38,058 nucleotides of DNA. Source: an uncultured Muribaculaceae bacterium (GTDB taxonomy: Bacteria > Bacteroidota > Bacteroidia > Bacteroidales > Muribaculaceae). The translations under genes and the position numbers were made by a program. The stretch is from positions 1-38,058 of the forward strand of contig CAJTQU010000021.1 of NCBI GenBank assembly GCA_910578665.1, written 5' to 3'. The notes below the pieces were generated by a model that saw nothing but the letters and a program-made list of their open reading frames with translations, was not told where the DNA came from and made no database searches. Below are positions 15,660 to 25,090 of this stretch, one piece after another. The first letter of the stretch is position 1. Every line of letters starts with the position of its first letter.

Positions 15660-16880
15660 ATGAATATGAAAATATGCATAAGCTGCCTTGTACTGATGGC
15701 GGCATTGTTGTTGCCCGGTGTTTCGTATGCGGACAACGATATAAAGGACAATGAGTTTAACCCTGTTCATACGGGTGTTACTACGCTGGGTATAACGCCG
15801 GATGCGCGCGGTTCCGCCATGGGTAACCTGGGTGCGGCCACAGATCCTGATATTAATTCGCAGTTCTGGAATCCGTCGAAATATGCTTTTGCATATTCCA
15901 ACGGAGGACTGGGCATATCCTATACGCCGTGGCTTCGTAAACTGGTTAACGATATATTCCTGGCCGATCTGTCAGGTTATATGAAGCTGGGCAGCGGTGA
16001 CAACCAGGCCCTTTCGGCATCGTTCCGATATTTCTCGCTTGGCGAGGTGACTTCAAATGATGATGTGGGAACGGTCATACAGACCATAAATCCCTACGAA
16101 CTTTCTTTTGACGTGGGTTATTCGCGCAAATTGTCTGAAAAGTTTTCTATGGGCGTGGTGCTCAGATATATATATTCAGACTTGTCTTATGACGATGTAT
16201 ATTCGGGCGAGCAAAATACAGCTGCTTCCGCATTTGCCGCCGACCTGTCTGGATATTTTGTGTCATATCCGATGGTGGGTCGTAACGAATGCCAGTTCGC
16301 ATGGGGTTTCAATATAAGCAATATAGGCTCCAAGGTTAGCTACAATCATGGTAATAACAATGCTTTCCTGCCTACAAACCTGCGACTGGGGGCAAACTTC
16401 ATGTTCCCTCTGGCCGATTACAACACGCTTGCATTCGGTCTGGATCTGAATAAGCTGCTTGTCCCTGCCAAGCCTCGTTCGAGCAATTATGACATGGATA
16501 CGCAGGAAGGTCAGGAACAGTTTGAAAAAGACCTGGATGACTGGGAAAACATGTCTCCGATCACCGGTATTTTTAAGAGCTTTAGCGATGCTCCGGGAGG
16601 AATCAAAGAGGAGTTGCAGGAAATCAATTTCTCTCTCGGCGCCGAGTATGCCTATAACCAGCAATTTTTCGCGCGTGCCGGTTATTATTATGAAAATGCC
16701 AACAAGGGCGGACGTTCGTATTTCGGTATAGGTGCCGGTTTTTCGCTGAACGTGGTGCGTCTTGATGCTTCCTATATGATAGCCACGGCTCAAAGTTCGC
16801 CTTTGGACCAGACGCTGCGTTTCACACTTTCGTTTGATATGGACGGTCTGAGAGACCTGTTGGGCAAACGCCGTAAGTAA
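15660..16880 (+). CDS. porV: Type IX secretion outer membrane channel/shuttle protein PorV
   Basis: Outer-membrane beta-barrel of the FadL-like PorV (LptO) group, 406 residues. In the type IX system PorV collects cargo from the SprA translocon and hands it to the PorU sortase complex. The signal peptide ends near SYA/DND; ATG 15660 and ATG 15666 are both possible starts. The conserved opening TTLGITPDARGSAMGNLGAATDPD and the QFWNPSKYAF segment are PorV hallmarks, followed by barrel strands ending LDQTLRFTLSF. IspF follows after 22 nt. In Porphyromonas gingivalis, from memory, porU, porV and ispF are neighbours, which supports the call; here porU is separated by ispF and a lysozyme gene. Confidence 0.92.
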   Translation: MNMKICISCLVLMAALLLPGVSYADNDIKDNEFNPVHTGVTTLGITPDARGSAMGNLGAATDPDINSQFWNPSKYAFAYSNGGLGISYTPWLRKLVNDIFLADLSGYMKLGSGDNQALSASFRYFSLGEVTSNDDVGTVIQTINPYELSFDVGYSRKLSEKFSMGVVLRYIYSDLSYDDVYSGEQNTAASAFAADLSGYFVSYPMVGRNECQFAWGFNISNIGSKVSYNHGNNNAFLPTNLRLGANFMFPLADYNTLAFGLDLNKLLVPAKPRSSNYDMDTQEGQEQFEKDLDDWENMSPITGIFKSFSDAPGGIKEELQEINFSLGAEYAYNQQFFARAGYYYENANKGGRSYFGIGAGFSLNVVRLDASYMIATAQSSPLDQTLRFTLSFDMDGLRDLLGKRRK

Positions 16881-16902
16881 AATTAATAAATAGCAGACAG
16901 AT

Positions 16903-17382
16903 ATGAATATCCGCACGGGGCTTGGTTATGATGTCCATCGCTTGGTCGAGGGGCGAGAATTGTGGCTATGCGGCGTAAAGATAGAGCATACTCTAGGACT
17001 TCTCGGGCATAGTGACGCAGATGTAGCTCTCCACGCTTTGTGTGATGCTCTTCTGGGTGCTGCCGCTCTGAGGGATATAGGTTATTATTTTCCGGACACC
17101 GACCCGGCCTATAAGGGTGCCGATTCGAAGATTCTGCTGGCCAGGGTGGTGGAATTGCTTGCGGACAAAGGCTTCAGGGTGGGTAACGTGGATATCACTA
17201 TTTGCGCCGAGGCCCCTAAGATAAACCCTCACATTCCTCTCATGCGGCAGATAGTGGCGCCGTTGCTCGGAGTTACGCCGGATGAAGTGGGTATCAAGGC
17301 CACGACTACTGAGAAACTTGGTTTCACGGGTCGTGGCGAGGGTATGGCCGCCATGGCTGCATGCCTTATATTTAAAGACTAA
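16903..17382 (+). CDS. ispF: 2-C-methyl-D-erythritol 2,4-cyclodiphosphate synthase
   Basis: MEP-pathway enzyme that cyclises CDP-methylerythritol 2-phosphate, releasing CMP, on the way to isoprenoid precursors. The 159-residue length is typical. Zn ligands are in GLGYDVHRL (Asp10, His12) and the second His in LLGHSDADVALHA; the substrate segments DIGYYFPDTDP and KATTTEKLGFTGRGEG are intact. It lies between porV and the GH25 gene, with gaps of 22 and 33 nt, so it is probably transcribed with porV. Confidence 0.96.
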   Translation: MNIRTGLGYDVHRLVEGRELWLCGVKIEHTLGLLGHSDADVALHALCDALLGAAALRDIGYYFPDTDPAYKGADSKILLARVVELLADKGFRVGNVDITICAEAPKINPHIPLMRQIVAPLLGVTPDEVGIKATTTEKLGFTGRGEGMAAMAACLIFKD

Positions 17383-17415
17383 CATAAATTTATTTCGGGG
17401 ATAAAAAGCGTCAGT

Positions 17416-18150
17416 ATGCGCATACCGTCGAAACATGACATATTCGCATCATTAGGTTTTCTGGCTGTGCTCGTTGTGCTGTTTTTTTCCGGTAAATGGG
17501 CTTGGGAGACTTATCGTAATCCTACGGCAAGAGTGGATTTTGCCCGTTATCCGGTGAGGGGCATAGATGTGTCTGCGCATAACGGTGATATTGATTTCAG
17601 CGCTGTGGCCGCTTCCGGGATTGATTTTGTTTGGATCAAGGCTAGCGAAGGCGAAACTGTCAGAGACTCGCGGTTTGCCGATAATTTCGCAGCCGCTACT
17701 GCCGCCGGATTGCGAGTTGGCGCGTATCATTTTTTCCGCTTTGACTGTGACGGCGTAATGCAGGCCATGAATCTCTGCCAGGCTTTGGGTGACTGTAAGC
17801 CCGGAATGGGTGTTGCCATAGATGTTGAAGAAGAAAGTAACGCTGTCGGTATTGACAGCGAAGTGATACTTGGCAATCTTGATACTATGATAGATTACTT
17901 GCAGCTGCGCGGATACAATATAGTGCTATACTCTAATAAAGACGGCTTTATAGAATATTTTCAGGACCATTTCTCCAGATACCCGATATGGTTGTGTTCG
18001 TTTAGCGATGATACTCCGTCTTCGGATATCGACTGGACTTTTTGGCAATATTCACATGCGGGACGCGTGGATGGCATAAAAGGTCCTGTGGATCTTGATG
18101 TCTTTGACGGCAGTATGGCAGAGTTTATGCGTTTCCCCGGCAATGACTGA
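17416..18150 (+). CDS. Membrane-anchored GH25 family lysozyme
   Basis: A 244-residue glycoside hydrolase family 25 enzyme expected to cleave MurNAc-GlcNAc bonds. Residues about 11-30 are a single hydrophobic segment (LGFLAVLVVLFFSGKWAW), likely an uncleaved anchor facing the periplasm. The catalytic core contains GIDVSAHNGDIDF (first active Asp), YHFFRF, the AIDVEEE block with the catalytic acidic residues, and the closing FWQYSHAGRVDGIKGPVDLDVF typical of GH25. It sits between ispF and porU, two genes that are close to porV in relatives, so it may be an insertion into that neighbourhood. A role in murein turnover is likely. Confidence 0.9.
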   Translation: MRIPSKHDIFASLGFLAVLVVLFFSGKWAWETYRNPTARVDFARYPVRGIDVSAHNGDIDFSAVAASGIDFVWIKASEGETVRDSRFADNFAAATAAGLRVGAYHFFRFDCDGVMQAMNLCQALGDCKPGMGVAIDVEEESNAVGIDSEVILGNLDTMIDYLQLRGYNIVLYSNKDGFIEYFQDHFSRYPIWLCSFSDDTPSSDIDWTFWQYSHAGRVDGIKGPVDLDVFDGSMAEFMRFPGND

Positions 18151-18214
18151 GACACTCTGAGGCCGCTTTACAATATTTAACCACCTGGCTGCACGGTGAA
18201 TGCTGATTTTTTCG

Positions 18215-18222
18215 TATCTTTG
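18215..18222 (+). promoter_or_regulatory. -7 box of a probable porU operon promoter
   Basis: TATCTTTG matches the Bacteroides -7 consensus TAnnTTTG and is followed by CAG, about 80 nt before the porU ATG. No clear TTTG is seen 19-21 nt upstream, so the -33 side is weak. The 152-bp gap here is the longest in the porV to 28963 series. Confidence 0.5.
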
Positions 18223-18302
18223 CAGTTGAGTGGTGTGATTTGCCCGGTTGCGTGTGAAAGGCGCCGCTTGTTTGTTAATCTTTTCACACAGATAGAATAC
18301 AT

Positions 18303-21300
18303 ATGCGTCTCAACAAAATACTTTATAAAACTCTTGCCGTTCTGTTGGCGTGTCTTTTTATGACCGGTACGGCGGCAGATTGCTTTTCTAAGCCGGTAGA
18401 TACCTATCGTTCGTCTTCGGTACTTGCCGATGGCAGGTGGGCGCGTGTCAGGGTGAGCCAGGACGGCATGCAGCTACTTACAAACGAGCAGTTGAAAGAT
18501 CTGGGTTTTTCTGACCCTTCAAAGGTGAGAGTGTACGGTTATGGCGGCAGGGAATTGCCGCTGTCGTTTGATTCTACCACCCCTGACGACCTGCCTATGC
18601 AGCTTGTTGTGCGTACCGCGCGCGGTATACTGTTTTATGGTACGGGCACGGTAGACTGGCAGCTGAAAGGCTCGAAGCTGGTGCACAGACAGAATCCATA
18701 TGGTACGGTGTCGTACTATTTTTTGTCTGACAGAGATGCCGAAGATCTTGTCCGAGAGGCTTTGGATGAACCGTATGGTAGTGATGACGAGGTGGTTACG
18801 GCAGTTACCCATACTTTGCTACATGAGCAGGAAATGGCTGCGGCCGGACATACGGGCGGTGATCTTTTCGGCGAGGACTTCCGTGCGACTAGTACACGTA
18901 CTTTCTCGTTCGATATGCCGTGCGCGGTTGACGATGTAGTGCGTTACAAAGTGTTTTTTGGCACCAAAGCTTCAGGTACGTCTAAAGTGTATCTGCTACA
19001 GGATGACGATGAAATTGGGTCTGTCGCGATAAGCGGCGTCAGTGATTCCGACATACATCTGTCTCTTAAATCTGTTAGTGGCGAGGGTAGGATAAAAGAT
19101 GGTAAGGGAGAGCTTGGTATAAAATTTGACGGCACGGGGGTTGTGACCACGGCGCGTCTTGATTTTATCGAGGCTGCATACTTGCGCGAACTGCGTCTGA
19201 CAGACAACCAGCTCCTGTTCATGCATAATGTGCGCCGCGGTACCCACGAGGTGTTTGCTATAGAGGGTTGCGAGGCCTCTACTGTGATATGGGATGTGAG
19301 TGACCCGGTATCTCCTCGTCCTGTAAAATATCATCTTGAGGGTAGTCGGGCCATGTTTGCTCCGACTGGTACAGGCCTTAAGAAATATGTTGTATTCAAT
19401 CCTGACAATGCCGGTCTAATTCCGTCTTCGACCGGTAATGTCGCTTCGCAGGATATACATGCCATGCCGGTTCCTGACATGGTGATTGTGACACCGCAGG
19501 AGTATAAGGCCCAGGCTGAACGTGTGGCGGACATGCACCGAGAGAAAGACGGTATGATAGTACATGTTCTCACGCCTGAAACCATATATAATGAATTTTC
19601 GTCGGGTACGCCCGATGTCACAGCAATAAGGCGTATGCTCAAAATGTGGTATGACAGAGGGTCCATTTCTGCCGACGGCCATAAGTTGCAGCATTGCCTG
19701 CTATTCGGACGTGCCACTTATGACCAGCGTATGATAACAGACCAGGTGCGTAACGCCGGCTATCCGCGTGTGCTTACCTGGCAGAGCACGCTTGACAATA
19801 CATTGACCAGCACATCGCTTAACGAGACTTCTTCATATCTTACAGATAATTATATAGCCATGCTTGAGGATTGTTCCTTGGTAGATATGAACAATGTCAA
19901 GATGTCCATAGGGGTAGGGCGTATGCCTGTGAAAAATCTGTCAGAAGCGCGCGCGGCTGTTGACAAGTTGTTGAAATATGCTGAAAATCCCGGGGAGGGA
20001 GCCTGGCGTAACAATGTCATGATTATAGCGGACGATGGTGACCGGGCCGCGCATCTGGATCAAAGCGAACAAACGTATAAGCAGTTGATCTCTTCTGGCA
20101 ACGGAAGCTCGTTCCTGTATGAGCGCCTGTATCTTGATGCGTTTCCGTTAGGCACAAATTCTACTACCAAGTCATTCCCGCTGCTGCGTGAAAGGATGTC
20201 CAGGCTTCTTGACGAGGGTGTGTCATACTGGCAGTACATAGGCCATGCCAATCCTACATCGTGGACTGCAGAAAATATCCTGACATATTCCGACATTACA
20301 TCAATGGACAACAAGCATCTGCCGGTGCTGTACACGGCTTCATGCGAGTTTATACGGTTTGATTCAGACGCTGTGAGCGGGGCCGAAGTGATGTGGTTGC
20401 ATCCATCGTCGGGCATTATAGCCGCGGTGGCTGCAAACCGCAAGGTCTATATAAGTCGCAATGAGTATGTCAGCGTAGCTTTCGGACGCGAGTATTTCCG
20501 CAGGGATAAAGACGGGTTGCCTATGCGTCTGGGCGATGTATATAAGAATACCATAAATGCGGTCAGTGATGACAACCGCCATCGCTACGCGCTTATGGGT
20601 GACCCTGCCTTGAGGGTGCTGTCTCCGTCATATTCGGTGAGAGTTGACGAATTGGCCGGAGTGGATGTGGAGAATATACCCGATGCTGCGGATTATCCTG
20701 TAATCCCGGCCAGAAGCCGCGTGGTAGTCAAAGGCACCGTGCTTTCACCCGACGGTTTGCCTGCCACGGATTTCAACGGCTATGTGGTTCCCACCTTGTA
20801 TGATGCCGAGATTGTGGTCACTACTTTCGGACGCCGGTGCTCCGCCACGGTAGATGACGGTAAGGTAAGCACATATAATGACCGTAAGAATCGTCTGTAT
20901 TCGGGTAATTTCAAAGTAGAAAACGGCTGCTGGGAAGCCACTTTGCTGCTTCCGGAAGAGATTGAGAATAATTTTTCTCCGGCAAGGCTCACGCTGTATG
21001 CTTACAGCGATGACGGGCGCGATGCCAATGGTGCTACGGATAATTTCTATATTTACGGCTGGGATGATACAGTGATTGATGATACGACAGATCCGGAAAT
21101 CAAATATATGTATTTAAACAGCGCGGCATTCCATTCCGGCGCCACGGTGTGTCCTGATCCTGTGTTTATGGCAAAGGTGCGTGACGAATCCGGAATAAAT
21201 ATCTCGTCGAGCGGTGTAGGACGGCAGATGACCATTGTGGTGGACGGACGCCGCGTGTTTGACAACGTAGCTGATTATTTTACAACAGACCCCGAAGATC

Positions 21301-21731
21301 CTTGTGCCGGTAATGTGGCGTATAAACTGGGTAATCTCGAAGTGGGCAGGCACAGTCTTGAGTTTTTAGTATGGGACAACGCCGGTAACAGTTCGCGCGG
21401 AAGCTTTGACTTCTCGATAGCCGATGTCTCTGATATGCCGGAACTTGATATATACACTAATGCCAATCCGGCGGTGTCGAGTGTCACATTTTATGTTAAC
21501 TCTCCTGATGCCGGTACCGGATATGTAGATGTGTTTGACCTTTCAGGCCGCAAGGTCTGGAGTAGCAGCGCGACTATGGATGCCGGAGTAATGGCGGCCA
21601 CATGGGATTTGCTTGATGCAGGCGGCACACGTGTGCCGCGTGGTATATATCTGTATCGCGCCACGGTCACAGGCCGTGACGGCAAGGAGAAACGGGCTAC
21701 CAAGAAACTTGCCGTAGGCGAGGGACGTTGA
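18303..21731 (+). CDS. porU: Type IX secretion system sortase PorU
   Basis: C25 (gingipain-like) family protein of 1142 residues, the expected PorU size. PorU removes C-terminal signal domains from cargo and links the cargo to anionic LPS at the surface. It starts with a signal peptide (about residues 1-29). The central C25 domain includes MVIVTPQEY, HCLLFGRATYDQR, the catalytic His in YIGHANPTSW (His648) and the catalytic Cys in LYTASCEFI (Cys681). The last about 90 residues form a T9SS-type C-terminal domain (VDVFDLSGRKVW, PRGIYLYRATV). It begins a long run of same-strand genes reaching to 28963. Partner PorV is encoded 1.4 kb upstream; PorQ and PorZ are not in the window. Confidence 0.93.
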   Translation: MRLNKILYKTLAVLLACLFMTGTAADCFSKPVDTYRSSSVLADGRWARVRVSQDGMQLLTNEQLKDLGFSDPSKVRVYGYGGRELPLSFDSTTPDDLPMQLVVRTARGILFYGTGTVDWQLKGSKLVHRQNPYGTVSYYFLSDRDAEDLVREALDEPYGSDDEVVTAVTHTLLHEQEMAAAGHTGGDLFGEDFRATSTRTFSFDMPCAVDDVVRYKVFFGTKASGTSKVYLLQDDDEIGSVAISGVSDSDIHLSLKSVSGEGRIKDGKGELGIKFDGTGVVTTARLDFIEAAYLRELRLTDNQLLFMHNVRRGTHEVFAIEGCEASTVIWDVSDPVSPRPVKYHLEGSRAMFAPTGTGLKKYVVFNPDNAGLIPSSTGNVASQDIHAMPVPDMVIVTPQEYKAQAERVADMHREKDGMIVHVLTPETIYNEFSSGTPDVTAIRRMLKMWYDRGSISADGHKLQHCLLFGRATYDQRMITDQVRNAGYPRVLTWQSTLDNTLTSTSLNETSSYLTDNYIAMLEDCSLVDMNNVKMSIGVGRMPVKNLSEARAAVDKLLKYAENPGEGAWRNNVMIIADDGDRAAHLDQSEQTYKQLISSGNGSSFLYERLYLDAFPLGTNSTTKSFPLLRERMSRLLDEGVSYWQYIGHANPTSWTAENILTYSDITSMDNKHLPVLYTASCEFIRFDSDAVSGAEVMWLHPSSGIIAAVAANRKVYISRNEYVSVAFGREYFRRDKDGLPMRLGDVYKNTINAVSDDNRHRYALMGDPALRVLSPSYSVRVDELAGVDVENIPDAADYPVIPARSRVVVKGTVLSPDGLPATDFNGYVVPTLYDAEIVVTTFGRRCSATVDDGKVSTYNDRKNRLYSGNFKVENGCWEATLLLPEEIENNFSPARLTLYAYSDDGRDANGATDNFYIYGWDDTVIDDTTDPEIKYMYLNSAAFHSGATVCPDPVFMAKVRDESGINISSSGVGRQMTIVVDGRRVFDNVADYFTTDPEDPCAGNVAYKLGNLEVGRHSLEFLVWDNAGNSSRGSFDFSIADVSDMPELDIYTNANPAVSSVTFYVNSPDAGTGYVDVFDLSGRKVWSSSATMDAGVMAATWDLLDAGGTRVPRGIYLYRATVTGRDGKEKRATKKLAVGEGR

Positions 21732-21761
21732 AACCGGTCGTAAAAATTGTACTTAGGAAAA

Positions 21762-22412
21762 ATGACTGAAATAGAAAATATAATATTGCCGGAGCCGACC
21801 TTGCGTCGGCTGCCGTGGTATTTGGCCTATATTGAAATATTGAAAGGGACGGGCGTGTCTACCGTGTCTACCACGCGTATCTCGCGTGCGCTTAATGTGG
21901 ATTCTTCGCAGATAGCCAAAGATTTGTCATTCCTTAACATAAAGGGTAAGCCGCGTATTGGTTATAACATATCTGACTTATCGCAGGCGTTAAGCACTTT
22001 TCTGGGCTTTTCACACGAGCACCGCGCTATAGTGGTGGGTGTGGGCAGTCTCGGCGCCGCCCTGTTGCAGGACAAGGGCCTGGCACGCTACGGACTGGGT
22101 ATCGTAGCCGGGTTTGATGTGGATCCAGGTCTGATAGGCTCGCGAATAGGTGATGTACCGGTCTATGCCATAAGCGAGATCGAACGTGTGCGCAGGGAGA
22201 CCGGCGCTTCGATAGGTATACTCACGGTCCCTGCCAGAAAAGCCCAGGAGATGACCGACATAATGGTGAGTACGGGAATAAAGGCTATTTGGAATTTCAC
22301 GCCATACAGGGTGCGTGTGGCTGACGGCATAGTCATGGCCAACACTTCGATATACGCCCATCTGGCATTGATATATAACAGGCTTGGTGCCGCAACTGCG
22401 TCTATGGGATGA
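21762..22412 (+). CDS. rex: Redox-sensing transcriptional repressor Rex
   Basis: NADH/NAD+-responsive DNA-binding repressor of fermentative and respiratory genes, 216 residues. The start is ATG 21762, preceded by TAGGAAAA; an upstream TTG at 21747 would add five residues and is not needed. The N-terminal winged helix (PEPTLRRLPWYLAYIE, then STTRISRALNVDSSQIAKDL) is followed by a Rossmann NAD-binding domain (VVGVGSLGAALL) and the C-terminal domain-swap helix region. It lies 30 nt after porU, and its stop overlaps the next gene by ATGA. The connection to secretion genes is probably only co-transcription. Confidence 0.94.
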   Translation: MTEIENIILPEPTLRRLPWYLAYIEILKGTGVSTVSTTRISRALNVDSSQIAKDLSFLNIKGKPRIGYNISDLSQALSTFLGFSHEHRAIVVGVGSLGAALLQDKGLARYGLGIVAGFDVDPGLIGSRIGDVPVYAISEIERVRRETGASIGILTVPARKAQEMTDIMVSTGIKAIWNFTPYRVRVADGIVMANTSIYAHLALIYNRLGAATASMG

Positions 22413-23044
22413 AAGTTATTGCTCTATGGGATAATTATTGTGAGGGCGGTGATGCCGGCCATGATGTCGCGGCCGACGATATATTTGCCGTGCCTACAGT
22501 GTGGATGTCGGATTCATGTCTGCTGAGAGAGCGCAAGCCTTTCTATATACCAGAATTTGATGATGACTTCAGAATTTTTCCCACTCTGGCGGTAAAGATT
22601 ATGCGTCTGGGTAAAAATATACCTGTGCGTTTCGCATACCGTTATCGCGACGAGCTTTCAGTATGGTTTAATGTACGTGCCTGCGGTTTGCTCAGGCAGT
22701 TTGGTTCTGACGGCGCGCCGCTGGCTTCGGCGGTGGCGTTTGACAACAGCCTTGTGAGTGCTCCGTTTTTCAAGATAGGGGGGCAGGATCTTTCAGGACT
22801 TGAGATAGTGGCGGAACGAAACGGCGAACCGGCGGTATCATGGAGGCTGGAATCTCTTAAGTTGGGTATAGACGAGGCAATACATGTGTTGAGCAGGACA
22901 AACACACTCAAAACAGGCGATGTGATACTGGCTGGTTTTACCAGAGACGGTATACGAATCAGTCGCGGTGACGAGATACGCGCGTTGCTAAGGCGTAATG
23001 CGGAATCGGAACAGGAAGTGTTTACAGAATTTAAAATCAAGTAA
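22409..23044 (+). CDS. Degenerate fumarylacetoacetate-hydrolase-fold protein, probably not catalytic
   Basis: A 211-residue protein resembling the short Bacteroidales FAH-family proteins. The blocks PTVWMSDSCLLRERKPFYIPEF, LAVKIMRLGKNIPVRFAYRY and VILAGFTRDG line up with the fold. In active relatives, a Glu-x-Glu pair just before the VVKI strand and an Asp in the following VGIDFTARD-like segment bind the metal. Here those segments read RIFPTLAVKI and VWFNVRACG, so the metal ligands appear lost. The frame is intact and the gene is coupled to rex (ATGA) and 11 nt before parE, so it is probably expressed. A retained non-enzymatic role is possible. The alignment was done by eye from memory. Confidence 0.65.
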   Translation: MKVIALWDNYCEGGDAGHDVAADDIFAVPTVWMSDSCLLRERKPFYIPEFDDDFRIFPTLAVKIMRLGKNIPVRFAYRYRDELSVWFNVRACGLLRQFGSDGAPLASAVAFDNSLVSAPFFKIGGQDLSGLEIVAERNGEPAVSWRLESLKLGIDEAIHVLSRTNTLKTGDVILAGFTRDGIRISRGDEIRALLRRNAESEQEVFTEFKIK

Positions 23045-23055
23045 GCGGCAAGCAT

Positions 23056-25077
23056 ATGGAGCAGCAAGACAGCTCAAAAAACATAGAAAAGGTAGATGAT
23101 GACAACATGGGTTTGTTCGACCAGCAGCAGGCCGGGCAGTCTGATGTGGGCGTATATGACGAGAATTCAATCAATACGCTGGAGTGGAACGTGCATATAA
23201 GGCGCCGTCCCGGCATGTATATAGGCAAGCTGGGGGACGGGTCTCATCCGGAAGACGGCATTTATGTGCTGGTCAAAGAGGTCGTAGACAACTCTGTGGA
23301 TGAATATAATGCCGGAACCGGCCGCCAGATAGATTTGTCTATTGAAGAGGGCATGGTGTCGGTGCGTGACTACGGGCGAGGCATACCCTTAGGCAAAGTG
23401 GTCGATGTGACTTCTAAGATAAATACCGGTGCAAAATTTGATTCTGAGACCTTTCAGAAGTCTGTGGGTCTTAATGGTGTGGGTATCAAGGCTGTTAACG
23501 CGCTGTCTTCGGAGTTTGAAGTGATAAGTTACCGCGAAGGCAAATGTGTCAGAGTGCTGTACGAACGTGGCGAGCTGGTGTATGCCGGAGATCAGGAAGA
23601 TACCAGGGAGCCTAACGGCACATTTGTAAGATTTAAACCAGACCGGGAATTGTTTCGTGACTATACATACCATTGGGACACGATCGAGACCATGGTCAAG
23701 AATTATACTTATCTTAATTCGGGACTGGCCATATATCTGAATGGCAAGCGGTATGTGTCACGGCATGGTCTGCTGGACCTTCTGAAAGACAATCTTACGG
23801 CGGAACCGCTGTATCCTATTATTCATCTGCAGGGGCATGATATAGAGATTGTACTGACACATACCGAACAGTATGGCGAGGAGTATTATTCATTTGTCAA
23901 CGGCCAGCATACCACACAGGGTGGCACGCATCTTACGGCTTTCAGAGAATGGGTAAGCCGGACCATAAAGGAATATTTTGGCAAAAGCTTCGAGTATTCC
24001 GATATTCGCGGCGGTATAGTGGGGGCAGTCAGCATACGCATACAGGAGCCTGTGTTTGAGAGCCAGACGAAGACGAAACTCGGCAGTAAGGAAATTGCGC
24101 CGGACAGTGCCGTGACGGTCAATAAGTTTATAGGTGATTTCGTAAAGAAGGATCTGGACGACTATCTGCATAAGAATCTTGACACGGCCGATGTGATGCT
24201 GCACAAGATACAGCGCACAGAGAAAGAGCGCAAGGCTTTATCGGGAATCACTAAGCTGGCCAGAGAGCGGAGCAAGAAAGTAAGTCTGCACAATAAGAAG
24301 CTCACGGACTGTTCGGTGCATTATAATGATAATGTGCGGCAAGGCTCCAAAGCTCCTGATTATCGAGATGAATCGTCAATCTTTATCACCGAGGGCCTTT
24401 CGGCCACGGGCACTATAACCAAGGCCCGTAATGCTATGACCCAGGCTGTTTTTTCTCTAAGGGGAAAACCGCTTAATAGTTACGGCCTGACACAGAAAGT
24501 AGTGTATGAAAATGAAGAGTTCAACCTGTTGCAGGCCGCTCTCAACATAGAAGACAGCATCGACGGATTACGTTATAATAAGGTAATCATAGCCACCGAT
24601 GCGGATGTAGACGGCATGCATATCCGTCTGTTGATAATCACATTCTTTTTGCAGTTTTTCCCAGACCTTATAAAGAAAGGCCATGTATATATATTGCAGA
24701 CACCGCTATTCAGAGTGCGCAACAAGAAGTTGTCGCGCCGCCGGAGCACGAAGCGTAATCCAGGGAAAAAGGTCTCAGGTGAGTCTGTTCAGATAGAGAA
24801 AGACACTATATATTGTTATAGCGAGGAAGAACGCCTTGCTGCCATAGAGCACTTCGGTGCTAATGCGGAAATAACACGTTTTAAAGGTCTGGGTGAAATC
24901 AATGTAGAGGAATTCCAGGAGTTTATAGGCGATAATATGCGTCTAGATCCGGTGGTACTTCGCAAAGAAGACAGTGTGGACAAACTTTTGGAATTTTATA
25001 TGGGTAAGAATACGATGAACAGGCAGAATTTCATCATTGATAATCTTGTTATAGAAGACGATTCACAAATATCATAA
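23056..25077 (+). CDS. parE: DNA topoisomerase IV subunit B
   Basis: ATPase subunit of the type IIA topoisomerase that decatenates chromosomes, 673 residues. It has the GHKL ATP site (KEVVDNSVDEY, RDYGRGIP, GLNGVGIKAVNALS), a transducer domain, then TOPRIM with FITEGLSATGTI, ATDADVDGMH holding the Mg-binding acidic residues, and FKGLGEINVEEF. The TOPRIM motif differs from the EGDSAGG of Gammaproteobacterial GyrB/ParE, but EGLSA-type forms are, as I recall, normal in Bacteroidota ParE. A hydrophilic N-terminal extension of about 35 residues precedes NTLEWNVHIRRRPGMYIG. The partner parC is not in the window; coaD follows after 13 nt. Confidence 0.93.
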   Translation: MEQQDSSKNIEKVDDDNMGLFDQQQAGQSDVGVYDENSINTLEWNVHIRRRPGMYIGKLGDGSHPEDGIYVLVKEVVDNSVDEYNAGTGRQIDLSIEEGMVSVRDYGRGIPLGKVVDVTSKINTGAKFDSETFQKSVGLNGVGIKAVNALSSEFEVISYREGKCVRVLYERGELVYAGDQEDTREPNGTFVRFKPDRELFRDYTYHWDTIETMVKNYTYLNSGLAIYLNGKRYVSRHGLLDLLKDNLTAEPLYPIIHLQGHDIEIVLTHTEQYGEEYYSFVNGQHTTQGGTHLTAFREWVSRTIKEYFGKSFEYSDIRGGIVGAVSIRIQEPVFESQTKTKLGSKEIAPDSAVTVNKFIGDFVKKDLDDYLHKNLDTADVMLHKIQRTEKERKALSGITKLARERSKKVSLHNKKLTDCSVHYNDNVRQGSKAPDYRDESSIFITEGLSATGTITKARNAMTQAVFSLRGKPLNSYGLTQKVVYENEEFNLLQAALNIEDSIDGLRYNKVIIATDADVDGMHIRLLIITFFLQFFPDLIKKGHVYILQTPLFRVRNKKLSRRRSTKRNPGKKVSGESVQIEKDTIYCYSEEERLAAIEHFGANAEITRFKGLGEINVEEFQEFIGDNMRLDPVVLRKEDSVDKLLEFYMGKNTMNRQNFIIDNLVIEDDSQIS

Positions 25078-25090
25078 CAGGCAGACACAA

